The notes under the pieces are model-generated. The model saw only the letters and a list, made by a program, of their open reading frames with translations. It did not search any database and was not told the DNA's origin. A program made the position numbers and the translations under genes. Shown piece after piece: positions 30,504 to 39,159 of a stretch of DNA of 64,000 nt (position 1 is the first letter of the stretch; each line of letters begins with the position of its first letter). Source of the stretch: Alsobacter sp040380755 (lineage in GTDB: Bacteria; Pseudomonadota; Alphaproteobacteria; Rhizobiales; Beijerinckiaceae); assembly GCA_040380755.1 (NCBI GenBank), contig JBEIIL010000001.1, forward strand, positions 1 through 64,000, given 5' to 3'.

Positions 30504-30971
30504 ATGGCCCTGCCCCCTGTGCCCGCTCCTCTCGCCTACTCCCCTGCCCCCGCGGACGTCGCCGGTGTCCTGGCCGGCCGGATCGGCGCATTCCTGGTCG
30601 ACTTCGTCGTCATTGGCGTCCTGGTGCTGGTGTTTTCAGCCGTTGTGATGGTGCTGGGCGTCTTCACCTTCGGGCTGGCATGGCTGCTGATGCCAGCGCT
30701 CGTGCCGCTGGTGGCGCTGGTCTACAACGGCATCACCGTTTCTGGGCCACGGCGCGGCACCTGGGGCATGCGCACCTTCGGCATCGAGATGCGCATGGCC
30801 GAATCAGGCGGGCCGGTGCCGTTCGTGGTGGCGGCCGTTCACGCGATCTTTTTCTACGTCAGCGTGACGTTCCTGACCCCAGTCATTCTGCTGTTTGGCC
30901 TGTTCCGCAGCGACAGGCGACTTCTGCACGACCTTTTTGCCGGAACCATCACCGTGCGCCGCCTGCCCTGA
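30504..30971 (+). CDS. RDD-family membrane protein
   Basis: 155-residue membrane protein. The RDD signature is visible as R-x-G-A-F-L-V-D at residues 26-33 (GRIGAFLVDFVVI), followed by three hydrophobic segments (about 30-55, 58-75 and 110-132). The conserved Arg and Asp are RRGTWGMRTFGIE and SDRRLLHDLFAGT. RDD proteins are poorly understood; some are linked to ion or metabolite transport. It stands alone between uvrA and bpt. The start fits the family; its ribosome site (GGAGACC) is modest. Confidence 0.85.
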   Translation: MALPPVPAPLAYSPAPADVAGVLAGRIGAFLVDFVVIGVLVLVFSAVVMVLGVFTFGLAWLLMPALVPLVALVYNGITVSGPRRGTWGMRTFGIEMRMAESGGPVPFVVAAVHAIFFYVSVTFLTPVILLFGLFRSDRRLLHDLFAGTITVRRLP

Positions 30972-31040
30972 CGCCGCCCGGTTCCGCCGCCAGCACGGCG
31001 GTGTTATCGTGACGGCGGCTTCAGCCACCGGAAAACGCGC

Positions 31041-31787
31041 TTGACGACCCAGTCCCGCGACCAGCCCCAGTTCTACCTGACGGCACCGACGCCGTGCCCC
31101 TATCTGCCGGGGCGGATGGAGCGGAAGGTCTTCACCCATCTCATCGGCAAGCGCGCCAGCGAACTCAACGACGTTCTGACCCATGGCGGCTTTCGCCGAT
31201 CCCAGACCATTGCGTACCGGCCGGCCTGTGACGGCTGCCGCGCCTGCGTCTCGGTACGGGTGCTGGTGGATGCCTTCAGGCCGTCCCGCAACCTGCGCCG
31301 GGTGGACGAGGCGAATGCCGACCTTGTCGGCGAGGTGAAGCAGAACCTGCCGACATCCGAGCAGTATTCGCTGTTCCGCCACTATCTCGACAGCCGACAC
31401 GCGGATGGCGGCATGGCCGACATGACGGCGCTCGACTTCGCCATGATGGTCGAGGACAGCCATGTGGATACCTGCGTTGTCGAATATCGCCGGCGTGGGC
31501 CCGATACGGCGATCAACGGGCGCGGCGCCGGGCCTGTCGTGGCGGCGGCCCTGTCCGACGTCCTCGCCGACGGATTGTCGATGGTCTACTCGTTCTTCGA
31601 CCCGGACGAGGCGACCCGAAGCCTCGGCACGTTCATGATCCTCGACCACATCGCGCGGGCACGGCGCATGGGGCTGCCTTACGTGTATCTGGGCTACTGG
31701 GTCGAGGGATCGGCCAAGATGGCCTACAAGGCGCGCTTCGCGCCGCAGGAACGCCTGCACGCCCATGGCTGGGAGCGCTACGACTAG
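31041..31787 (+). CDS. bpt: Aspartate/glutamate leucyltransferase (bacterial arginyl-tRNA-protein transferase family)
   Basis: 248-residue enzyme that adds Leu from leucyl-tRNA to proteins with N-terminal Asp or Glu, making N-degrons for ClpS/ClpAP. Motifs: RDQPQFYLTAPTPCPYLPGR at the start, RRSQTIAYRPACDGCRACVSVR with the conserved cysteines, YSFFDPDE, and YVYLGYWVEGSAKMAYKARFAP near the end. Length is normal. Translation appears to start at TTG 31041: no in-frame ATG or GTG lies in a better place and the family N-terminus begins there; a GGAAAA sequence precedes it. Convergent with parC. Confidence 0.93.
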   Translation: MTTQSRDQPQFYLTAPTPCPYLPGRMERKVFTHLIGKRASELNDVLTHGGFRRSQTIAYRPACDGCRACVSVRVLVDAFRPSRNLRRVDEANADLVGEVKQNLPTSEQYSLFRHYLDSRHADGGMADMTALDFAMMVEDSHVDTCVVEYRRRGPDTAINGRGAGPVVAAALSDVLADGLSMVYSFFDPDEATRSLGTFMILDHIARARRMGLPYVYLGYWVEGSAKMAYKARFAPQERLHAHGWERYD

Positions 31788-31829
31788 GCCTTGACGGGCC
31801 GGGTTTCCGCCTCCCCCAAGGCGCGTGCT

Positions 31830-34079
31830 TCAGCCGAACCGGTTCGACTTGGGGAACCCCTTCGGCGGCAGGCGGCCGGCCTCGGCGCGGTTACCCAACC
31901 AGTCCTTGAGGTCGGCGGCCGACACCGTCCAGGTGCGGCCGGAGGTATCGCGCCAGGTCAGGCCCTCGGCGAGGGGGAAGACCTTCAGGTCTGAGACCCC
32001 GCCATCCTTGTAGCGCTGCAACCGGACACCCTTGCCACGTCCCATGTCGGGGACCTGTGACAGCGGAAACACCAGCAGCTTGCGGTTCTCGCCGACGATG
32101 GCGACATGATCGCCGTCGACCGGCACCATCGGCAAGGCGCGGTGCGGCGGATCGAGCGTCAGCACGTTGCGGCCCTTGCGGGTCGTCGCAATCACGTCCT
32201 CGGCGGTGACGACGAAGCCGCGCCCCTCCGTCGACAGGGCAAAGAGCTTCGTCCCCGGGCGCCACGGCCAGGCTGCAACAATGTCGGCGTCCTCGTCGAT
32301 GTCGGCCATCAGCCGCACCGGGTCGCCGAACCCGCGTCCGCCCGGCAGTTTCGCCGCCTCCAGGGTGAAGACCTTGCCGTTGGATGCCAGCACCAGGATT
32401 CGCGTCGTGGTCTCGCAGTGGAACGAGGTGGCGAGCCCGTCGTCGCCCTTGAACTGCAGGGCCGACAGATCCTGCACGTGCCCCTTGAGGGCCCGGATCC
32501 AGCCCTTCTTCGTCACCACGACCGTGAGGGGCTCGCGCTCCACCATAGCCTCGGCGAGGTCGAGATCGGCGGCGGCCGGCGGATCGGCGAAGATCGTGCG
32601 GCGATGGCCGAGCGGCGTCTCAGGACCGAAGCGCTTCTTGACCTCGCGGATGTCCCAGGAGATCGCCTTCCACTGAGCGGCATCGGAGCCGAGCAGGGTC
32701 TCGATCTGGCCCTTCTCGAGCACGAGCGCGTCGAGCTCGCGCTTCAGCTGCATCTCCTCGAGCTTGCGCAGCGAGCGCAGGCGGGTGTTGAGGATCGCCT
32801 CGGCCTGGTTGTCGGTGAGCTGAAAGAAGCGCATCAGCTCGGCCTTGGGCTCATCCTCCTCGCGGATGATCTTGATGACCGTGTCGAGGTCCAGATAGAC
32901 GATGAGCAGGCCGCGGACGATCTCCAGCCGGCGGTCGATCTGGCCGAGGCGATAGCGGGAGCGGCGCTGCAGGACCACCCGCCGGTGGTCGAGCCACTCG
33001 CGCAGCACCTCGGCGAGGCCGAGCACGCGGGGGACCACGCCGCCGGTGAGGACGTTCATGTTCATCGAGATCCGGCTCTCGAGCTCGGTGAGCCGGAACA
33101 GTGATTCCATCAGCAAAGCCGGGTCGACATTGCGCGCCCTCGGCTCCAGCACGATGCGGACGTCCTCGGCCGACTCGTCACGGACATCGGCGAGGAGCGG
33201 CAGCTTTTTCTCGTTCAGCAGCTCGGCGATCTTTTCGATCAGCCGCGATTTCTGCACCAGATAGGGGATCTCGGTGATGACGATCACATAGGTGCCGCGC
33301 CCGGTCTCCTCGCGCTCCCAGCGCGCCCTCACCCGGAAGCTGCCGCGGCCGGTGCGGTAAGTCTCGGCGATAGACGCGCGCGGCTCGACGATGACGCCGC
33401 CGGTCGGCAGGTCGGGACCCGGCACGAAGGTGAGCAGCTGCTCGGACGTAGCGGCCGGGTGGGAGATCAGATAGAGCGCCGCGTCGCAGAGCTCGGCGGC
33501 ATTGTGCGGCGGGATGGACGTGGCCATGCCCACCGCGATGCCCTGCGAGCCATTGGCCAGCAGGTTCGGGAAGGCCGCCGGCAGGACGACCGGCTCCTCG
33601 TCCTCACCATTGTAGGTGTCGCGAAAGTCGACGGCGTCCTCGTCGATGCCTTCGAGCAGCAGGCCGGCGACTTCGGTCAGGCGCGCCTCGGTGTAGCGGT
33701 AGGCGGCGGCGTTATCGCCGTCGATATTGCCAAAATTGCCCTGGCCGTCGACCAGCGGATAGCGCTGGGCGAAATCCTGCGCCAGGCGAACCAGCGCGTC
33801 ATATACGGCCTGGTCGCCATGGGGATGGAACTTGCCGATGACGTCGCCGACGATGCGGGCGCATTTCTTGTGGGCGGTGCCCGGATCGAGGCGCAGCAGC
33901 CGCATCGCGTGCAGGATGCGCCGATGCACGGGCTTCAGCCCGTCGCGGGCATCCGGCAGCGCCCGGTGCATGATTGTCGACAGCGCGTAGGCGAGGTAGC
34001 GCTCCTCGAGCGCCGCCTTGAGGTCGATGGTTTCGACGCCCTTGTGGTCATCGTCGGGCGGATCGACGGGCTTGCCCAT
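31830..34079 (-). CDS. parC: DNA topoisomerase IV subunit A
   Basis: 749-residue DNA-cleaving subunit of topoisomerase IV, partner of ParE. The winged-helix active site has the catalytic Tyr129 (YRYTEARLT). The quinolone region reads GKFHPHGDQAVYDALV: Gln90 and Asp94 occupy the places of E. coli Ser80 and Glu84. The tower and coiled-coil arm (around 330-480, with GQIDRRLEIVRGLL) and a short C-terminal beta-pinwheel (about 500-740, with repeats such as GRGFVVTAEDV) follow. Length and short C-terminal domain distinguish ParC from GyrA. No neighbour is functionally related. Confidence 0.95.
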   Translation of the reverse strand: MGKPVDPPDDDHKGVETIDLKAALEERYLAYALSTIMHRALPDARDGLKPVHRRILHAMRLLRLDPGTAHKKCARIVGDVIGKFHPHGDQAVYDALVRLAQDFAQRYPLVDGQGNFGNIDGDNAAAYRYTEARLTEVAGLLLEGIDEDAVDFRDTYNGEDEEPVVLPAAFPNLLANGSQGIAVGMATSIPPHNAAELCDAALYLISHPAATSEQLLTFVPGPDLPTGGVIVEPRASIAETYRTGRGSFRVRARWEREETGRGTYVIVITEIPYLVQKSRLIEKIAELLNEKKLPLLADVRDESAEDVRIVLEPRARNVDPALLMESLFRLTELESRISMNMNVLTGGVVPRVLGLAEVLREWLDHRRVVLQRRSRYRLGQIDRRLEIVRGLLIVYLDLDTVIKIIREEDEPKAELMRFFQLTDNQAEAILNTRLRSLRKLEEMQLKRELDALVLEKGQIETLLGSDAAQWKAISWDIREVKKRFGPETPLGHRRTIFADPPAAADLDLAEAMVEREPLTVVVTKKGWIRALKGHVQDLSALQFKGDDGLATSFHCETTTRILVLASNGKVFTLEAAKLPGGRGFGDPVRLMADIDEDADIVAAWPWRPGTKLFALSTEGRGFVVTAEDVIATTRKGRNVLTLDPPHRALPMVPVDGDHVAIVGENRKLLVFPLSQVPDMGRGKGVRLQRYKDGGVSDLKVFPLAEGLTWRDTSGRTWTVSAADLKDWLGNRAEAGRLPPKGFPKSNRFG

Positions 34080-34257
34080 TTGTGGTCCAAACTGGCCTTA
34101 TGGAGCGGAACGGCGCGCCGGACACCGGCCGCCGCGACCGGAACGCATACAGAACGGGCCGAGTCGGCACAAGGGTGCGGGCGGCGCAGTCCCCAGTGGC
34201 CTGCCGGCGCCAGCCGGAAGACAGCAGTTTCCTCAGGCTATTTGTCCCGACCCGGGC

Positions 34258-35244
34258 TCAGCCGTCTTCGGGCAAAGGCAGCCCTTTGGCCAGCCGCCTC
34301 AGCGCAGGCAGCGGGAGGGTGCACTCGTAACGGCCCTCGGCATAGGAGCCGAGCTCATAGGGATTGAAGACGATCCAGGCGCCCGCGGGAGAAAGGCTCC
34401 AGTTGGCAAAGTCCGACAGGCCCGCGGCGAGGGACTTGGCATAGGCCGCCTTATCTTCGGCGTTCGCCGGCGTGCTGTCGCGGGCCTTCTTCTGCACCAT
34501 GACCTGGGCATCGCAGGCCGCAATGAGGGCTGTCCGGGCGGCTGCATCGAACACCTCCGCGAAGACCGGGGCACGGCCACTGGCCACATCGAGGATGAGG
34601 CCGGAGCTGGCCGGCGTGCCATGCGCGCCACCGGTGTAGGAATAGCCCTCGAGCCGCGCCGACAGCAGGCGGGACGACGCGTAGGTCAGGCGCAGCGACT
34701 GCGAGTAGCTGTAGGTCCTGTCCTTCTCGACATCCTCGTCGCCGGGCACCGCGGCCAGCAGCCGTTCGATCTCGGCGTTGAACGCCCGCTCGCCGGGACG
34801 CACCGGATTGCGGACCCGCAGCAGCGCCACGTCGACCTCGGTGGCGCCCTTGCGGCCGGGACGCTGGACGAAGACCGGCTCGAGCGGCGCCCCCGTGCCG
34901 GGCCCGGCCTCGGGCCGGCCAGCGAGAAAGTCGCGCCACTGGACTGTCTCACGGGCCAGGCAGACGCCGAGATCGGGGGCATCGTCCTGACAGGAGTAGC
35001 CGCGGCGCTTCAGCCAGTTGCGCTGGGCGCGCAGCAGAGCATCACGGCCGGCCGGCGGCAGGCCGGCCCGCAGTGCCTCGTAGGCCGCCACCATGGCGTC
35101 GTCGGCCGCCCGCGCCTCGGGCGACGCACAGATTGCCTTGTCGGACGGACTGCGCGCCCGGGCGCAGTCCAGTGCCAGTGCGGGGACAGAGCCGCCGAGC
35201 ACGATAACTGCAGCAATCGGGGCGAGACGGGTCAGAAACAGCAT
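34258..35244 (-). CDS. Secreted LprI-like / DUF3298-type two-domain protein
   Basis: 328-residue exported protein. Signal peptide at residues 1-24 (ending VPALA). Residues 25-110 look like a lysozyme-inhibitor LprI domain: LDCARARSPSDKAICAS, RDALLRAQRNWLKRRGYSC and CLARETVQW, with four cysteines in the usual pattern. The remainder (about 120-325) resembles the DUF4163/DUF3298 domain of RsiV-like proteins, with SARLEGYSYTGGAHG, LFV-like strands and IVFNPYELGSYAEG. RsiV itself binds lysozyme, so both halves point to lysozyme or cell-wall stress (inference). GGAG precedes the ATG. A lone gene between parC and recO. Confidence 0.75.
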   Translation of the reverse strand: MLFLTRLAPIAAVIVLGGSVPALALDCARARSPSDKAICASPEARAADDAMVAAYEALRAGLPPAGRDALLRAQRNWLKRRGYSCQDDAPDLGVCLARETVQWRDFLAGRPEAGPGTGAPLEPVFVQRPGRKGATEVDVALLRVRNPVRPGERAFNAEIERLLAAVPGDEDVEKDRTYSYSQSLRLTYASSRLLSARLEGYSYTGGAHGTPASSGLILDVASGRAPVFAEVFDAAARTALIAACDAQVMVQKKARDSTPANAEDKAAYAKSLAAGLSDFANWSLSPAGAWIVFNPYELGSYAEGRYECTLPLPALRRLAKGLPLPEDG

Positions 35245-35383
35245 GGCAACTCCGGCGGGCGCTGGCGCCCGAATGAAGACGAAGGTTGTGGCGGCAGACG
35301 GCGGCCACCCTGTTCGTTTGCCACGATGCCACCGGTCAACGCGTCGCTCCAGCGCCGCCGCGCGGCAAGGCCGGCGGGCCGCT

Positions 35384-36115
35384 TCATGCCGTGACGGCAG
35401 CGATGAAGGCCGCGCGCACCTCGGGCACCGGGATGCCGCGTGGCTCGAAGACGTGGCGCATCAGGAAATGGCCGGTGAGACGGAAAGCCTGGGCCAGTTC
35501 CTCGGTCCCGGGCAGGCCCTGCAGCGGAACGCCGGATCCACCGGCAAGAAACGCCGGGAGCGGCAGCAGGCGGTCGCTCCACGGCGCGCCCGCCGATGCG
35601 CTGACGGCGCGGCCGGTTTTGGGGGACACATAGGCGAGCCCATCGTTGCCCCCGGTGGCCGCACAGGCGTCGAGCGACAGGCCGAAGCCGAGCTCGGCGA
35701 GAATGGCGAGCTCGAAGCGGATGACCAATGGTGCGGCGAGCGCCGGATCGTCGAGGGCGTCGGCCACCACCTCCAGCGTCTCGTAGAGCGCCGGGTGCGG
35801 ATCGCGCTCGGGCAGCAGCCGCGCCAGGGCGCCGACAAGGCCGATGCCGTAAAGGGCGGCGGGGCTCTGCATCAGCCTGCCGGCGCGCAGGCGCGTGGCT
35901 TCGATGCGGAAGGCGCCGAGGTGATCCTCGAGACGGGCACGCCAATCGACGGTGACCGAGTTGCCCGGCTGCAGCAGCGGCTGCATCCGCGCAGAGCGGC
36001 CGCCCCGCACGAGGCCCAGGTGACGGCCATGATCACGGGTCAGCACCTCGAGCAGCACATGGCTCTCGCCCTGCCGGCGCACGCCCAGGATCACGGCGTC
36101 GTCATGCCACTCCAT
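35384..36115 (-). CDS. recO: DNA repair protein RecO
   Basis: 243-residue mediator that, with RecR, loads RecA on SSB-coated DNA in the RecFOR pathway. The N-terminal OB fold begins MEWHDDAVILGVRRQGES, with HLGLVRGGRSARMQPLLQPG. The helical C-terminal domain contains ELAILAELGFGLSLDACAATGG; only part of the zinc-site cysteines of other RecO proteins is seen. Full length. It lies 48 bases after era in the minus-strand lepB-rnc-era-recO string, a conserved order in alphaproteobacteria. Confidence 0.94.
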   Translation of the reverse strand: MEWHDDAVILGVRRQGESHVLLEVLTRDHGRHLGLVRGGRSARMQPLLQPGNSVTVDWRARLEDHLGAFRIEATRLRAGRLMQSPAALYGIGLVGALARLLPERDPHPALYETLEVVADALDDPALAAPLVIRFELAILAELGFGLSLDACAATGGNDGLAYVSPKTGRAVSASAGAPWSDRLLPLPAFLAGGSGVPLQGLPGTEELAQAFRLTGHFLMRHVFEPRGIPVPEVRAAFIAAVTA

Positions 36116-36163
36116 GCCGTCTCCCCGGCCACCGGGCGGCCCCAGAGGGCCTGCCCCGAAGGC

Positions 36164-37120
36164 TCAGCCGCGCGGAAACTCGAGCCCCATCTCGCGGTAG
36201 CGCTCCGGGTCGTCCGTCCAGTTCTCGCGGACCTTGACGAACAGGAACAGGTGCACCTTGCACTCGGCCGCCTCGGCGATCTCGCGCCGGGCCGTGGCGC
36301 CGATGGCCTTGATGGTCTGGCCGTTCTTGCCGAGCACAATCTTGCGCTGGCTTTCGCGCGTCACAAAGATCGTCTGCTCGACCCTTGCCGAGCCGTCGCG
36401 CTGCACCTTCCACTGGTCGGTTTCCACCGTCGACTGGTAGGGCAGCTCGTCATGCAGGCGTTCGTAGAGCTTCTCGCGGGTGATCTCGGCGGCGAGCAGG
36501 CGCAGCGGCGCGTCGGAGACCTCGTCTTCCGGATAGAGCCACGGGCCGGGCGGCATCAGCTGGGCCAGCCGGGCGCGAAACGCGCCGACGCCGTCGCCAT
36601 TGAGCGCGGCGATCATGAAGGTCTCGGAGAAGGCGTGCGCAGCGTTGAGCCGGGCGGCGAGGCCGAGCAGGCTCGGCCGCTCGACGAGGTCGATCTTGTT
36701 CAGCACCAAAACGACGGTCTGGCGCAGCTCGGGGAGCCGGCGCAGGATCGCCCCCACCTCCTCGTCTATGCCCTTGCGGGCATCGACCAGCAGGGCGACA
36801 ACGTCGGCATCGCCAGCGCCGCCCCAGGCCGACGTCACCATGGCCTTGTCGAGGCGGCGCTTGGGCGCGAAGATTCCCGGCGTATCGACGAAGACGATCT
36901 GCGCGGCGCCCTCCAGCGCGATGCCGCGCATCTGGGCCCGTGTCGTCTGCACCTTGCGTGAGACGATCGAGACCTTGGCGCCGACAAGGGCGTTGACGAG
37001 CGTCGACTTGCCGGCATTCGGCGCGCCGATGAGCGCGACAAAGCCGCAGCGGGTCGCGGCGTGGGGTGCAGCCTCAGCCGGCGGCGGCGCATCCCTGTTG
37101 CTGTCTGTGTCTTCGCTCAT
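36164..37120 (-). CDS. era: GTPase Era
   Basis: 318-residue GTPase that binds the 3' end of 16S rRNA and monitors 30S maturation. G motifs: G1 GAPNAGKST, G2 TTRAQMRG, G3 DTPGIF, G4 NKID (VLNKIDLV), G5 SAL-like AALNGDG. The C-terminal KH domain (about 225-315) includes RVEQTIFVTRESQRKIVLGKNGQTIKAIG. An N-terminal extension of about 25 residues (ending AATRCGFVALIG) is typical of alphaproteobacterial Era. Start overlaps the rnc stop (ATGA), so translation is coupled. Confidence 0.96.
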   Translation of the reverse strand: MSEDTDSNRDAPPPAEAAPHAATRCGFVALIGAPNAGKSTLVNALVGAKVSIVSRKVQTTRAQMRGIALEGAAQIVFVDTPGIFAPKRRLDKAMVTSAWGGAGDADVVALLVDARKGIDEEVGAILRRLPELRQTVVLVLNKIDLVERPSLLGLAARLNAAHAFSETFMIAALNGDGVGAFRARLAQLMPPGPWLYPEDEVSDAPLRLLAAEITREKLYERLHDELPYQSTVETDQWKVQRDGSARVEQTIFVTRESQRKIVLGKNGQTIKAIGATARREIAEAAECKVHLFLFVKVRENWTDDPERYREMGLEFPRG

Positions 37121-37827
37121 GCCCGCTCCTCCTCAACGAGGCCCTCGCGGACCAGAAAGGCCTGCGCGGCGGCCTGCTCGGCCATCCGCTTCGACAGGCC
37201 CTCGCCCTCGCAGGGCTCATAGCCCGCAATGGTGGCGGCAACACGGAACCGTGGAGCGTGGTCGGGACCGGCGCGCTCGGCCAGCAGATAATCGGGCACG
37301 GACAGGCCGCGGGCCAGCGCCCATTCCTGCAAGGTCGACTTTGCGTCGCGCCGCGACCGGCCGGGCTCGGTCATCTTCGGTCCGAACGCGCGCTCCACCA
37401 CCGTGCGGGCCGCCTCCCAGCCACCATCCAGCCAGACGGCGGCAATGATCGCCTCGCAGACGTCGCCGAGGATCGCCTCCTTCTTGCGCAGACCCGCCTG
37501 GGCCTCGCCGGTGCCCATCCGAAGATGGGGTCCGACACCCCAGGCCAGCGCGACCTCGGCGCAGGTCTCGCGCCGCACCAGATGGCCGAGCCGCCGCGAC
37601 AGGCCGCCCTCGCTCTCACGCGGGTAGGCGCGATACAGCATGTCGGCGACAACCACGCCGAGCACGCGATCGCCGAGAAACTCCAGCCGCTGGTAGTGCG
37701 GTCCGTCGGCGGGCGTGCCATGCAGCGCGCTGATGTGGGTCAACGCCCTGTCCAGCAGCTTGCGGTCGCCGAAGCGGTGGCCGACCGCCTCCTCGAGCGG
37801 ACCCGGATCCTGGCCGCGCCGCGCCAT
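37117..37827 (-). CDS. rnc: Ribonuclease III
   Basis: 236-residue endonuclease that cuts double-stranded RNA in rRNA and mRNA processing. Catalytic domain (about 10-150): RLEFLGDRVLGVVVADML is the signature with metal-binding Glu and Asp, and GDVCEAIIAAVWLDGGWEAA carries the second acidic pair. The dsRNA-binding domain (about 160-230) includes DAKSTLQEWALARGL and GEGLSKRMAEQAAAQAFL. Lies 1 base after lepB and overlaps era by 4 bases. Confidence 0.96.
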   Translation of the reverse strand: MARRGQDPGPLEEAVGHRFGDRKLLDRALTHISALHGTPADGPHYQRLEFLGDRVLGVVVADMLYRAYPRESEGGLSRRLGHLVRRETCAEVALAWGVGPHLRMGTGEAQAGLRKKEAILGDVCEAIIAAVWLDGGWEAARTVVERAFGPKMTEPGRSRRDAKSTLQEWALARGLSVPDYLLAERAGPDHAPRFRVAATIAGYEPCEGEGLSKRMAEQAAAQAFLVREGLVEEERA

Positions 37828-37828
37828 C

Positions 37829-38608
37829 TCAACCGACAGGCTTGAACAGGCGATTCCAGCGCACCGTCCAGGGCCACTCCCAGACCTTCCAGGCTGCGCC
37901 GTCCTCGGCGATGGAGAAGAAGATCACCTCGGCCCGCCCGACGAAATTCTCATACGGCACAAAGCCGACGCCCTGGGCCGACATGTCACGCGAATCCAGC
38001 GAATTGTCGCGGTTGTCGCCCATCATGAAGAAGTGACCCGCGGGGACCTGGTAGACATTCGTGTTGCGGCCGAGCCTGTTGCCGTAAAGGTCAAGCTCCT
38101 GGATCGTGTAGCTGATGCCGTTGGGCAGCGTCTCCCGGTAGAAGGTCGCGTTGTCGCGGTAGCCTGCTCCGGCCGATACGTCCTGCTTGCCGGTCTGCTC
38201 CTTCTTCACGGCCTGGCCGTTGATGTGGAGGATCCCGTCGATCATCTGGATGCGGTCGTTCGGCAGGCCGATGACGCGCTTGATGTAGTCGGTGGAGTTA
38301 TCGCGCGGCAGCTTGAACACCGCGATGTCGCCGCGCTGCGGCTCTGCTCCCAGAATGCGGCCGGAAAACAAGGGCGGGCTGAACGGAAACGAGTAGCGGG
38401 AATAGCCATACGAGTATTTCGACACGAACAGGTAGTCGCCGATCAGCAGCGTCGGAATCAGCGATCCCGAAGGGATGTTGAAAGGCTGAAAGAAGAACGT
38501 CCGCACGACGAGGGCGATGAGCAGCGCCTGCGCCATCACCTTCACGGTTTCGATAATCCCGCCTTCTTCGGCGCGCTTGTCCTTCGCCACGCGGGTCGAC
38601 TCCGTCAT
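37829..38608 (-). CDS. lepB: Signal peptidase I
   Basis: 259-residue inner-membrane serine protease that removes signal peptides of Sec- and Tat-exported proteins. One N-terminal membrane helix (about 20-40, VKVMAQALLIALVVRTFFF). The nucleophile is Ser49 in IPSGSLIPTLLIGD and the general base Lys110 in DYIKRVIGLPND; the C-terminal box is GHFFMMGDNRDNSLDSR. The residue after the nucleophile is Leu where Met is usual. I chose the ATG at 38608 (MTESTRVAKDKRAEEGG) by family start. First gene of the lepB-rnc-era-recO string. Confidence 0.95.
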   Translation of the reverse strand: MTESTRVAKDKRAEEGGIIETVKVMAQALLIALVVRTFFFQPFNIPSGSLIPTLLIGDYLFVSKYSYGYSRYSFPFSPPLFSGRILGAEPQRGDIAVFKLPRDNSTDYIKRVIGLPNDRIQMIDGILHINGQAVKKEQTGKQDVSAGAGYRDNATFYRETLPNGISYTIQELDLYGNRLGRNTNVYQVPAGHFFMMGDNRDNSLDSRDMSAQGVGFVPYENFVGRAEVIFFSIAEDGAAWKVWEWPWTVRWNRLFKPVG

Positions 38609-38752
38609 TTCCGCTTCCCTGAACGCCGCGCAGCAGCAGCCGCCGGCGCAGCAGCGCAGCGGACCGCCCTGCGGGCCCGAGTCGGGTATAGACCCGGCCG
38701 TCGACAGAGGCAACGCACGCACAGCTCTCGCCAGCCGCCCGCCGCGAGCGAA

Positions 38753-38777
38753 GGAACCTCCGCTGGTACCACGCGTT
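38753..38777 (+). promoter_or_regulatory. EcfG-type general stress promoter
   Basis: GGAAC, 16 bases, CGTT: an exact match to the alphaproteobacterial EcfG promoter (GGAAC-N16/17-CGTT), ending 31 bases before the CsbD-type gene. Gene type, spacing and position all fit general stress control. Confidence 0.75.
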
Positions 38778-38808
38778 TGACAGCCACTGCATCCCAGGGA
38801 GGACACCA

Positions 38809-39078
38809 ATGGATTCGGATCGCATCACGGGCGCTGCCCGCACCATGGCCGGCAAGGTTGAAGAGGGCTTCGGCCAGATGACCGGAGACCGCGAGACCCA
38901 GGGCAAGGGCATCGCCGACCAGATCGCCGGGACGGCCACCAACACCTATGGGCGAGCCAAGGACACCGTGCGTGAGGCCGCCGACACCGTGAGCTCCACG
39001 GTGGAGCACAGCCCGCTCGGCAGCCTTCTGGCCGCAGCGGCACTCGGGTTCGTCGTCGCGATGGTGATGAAGCGCTGA
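38809..39078 (+). CDS. CsbD-like stress response protein
   Basis: 89 residues. The N-terminal half (DRITGAARTMAGKVEEGFGQMTGD) is the CsbD pattern of small, hydrophilic, stress-induced proteins. The C-terminal half forms a helix ending in a membrane segment (LGSLLAAAALGFVVAMVM) with Lys-Arg at the end, like the tails of ElaB/YqjD proteins that anchor to the inner membrane. GGGAGG lies 7 bases before the ATG, and an EcfG-type promoter precedes it. Exact function unknown; induction in general stress is likely. Confidence 0.88.
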   Translation: MDSDRITGAARTMAGKVEEGFGQMTGDRETQGKGIADQIAGTATNTYGRAKDTVREAADTVSSTVEHSPLGSLLAAAALGFVVAMVMKR

Positions 39079-39108
39079 ACAGACCACCCGGCGCCTGCCG
39101 GGTAGCTC

Positions 39109-39149
39109 AAGGCCTGCCGCAGCGCCCGACCATTGCAGCGGCAGGCCTT
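39109..39149. terminator. Bidirectional hairpin between csbD-like gene and recJ
   Basis: Perfect 12-bp stem AAGGCCTGCCGC / GCGGCAGGCCTT around a 17-base loop, between convergent genes. A second short hairpin (CCCGGC-gcct-GCCGGG) lies just left of it. Confidence 0.6.
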
Positions 39150-39159
39150 TCGCCTCTCA

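Noticed and set aside
35093..36961. 622-codon frame opposite the LprI-like gene, recO and era
   Set aside because: Crosses several real genes on the other strand; no recognisable domain.
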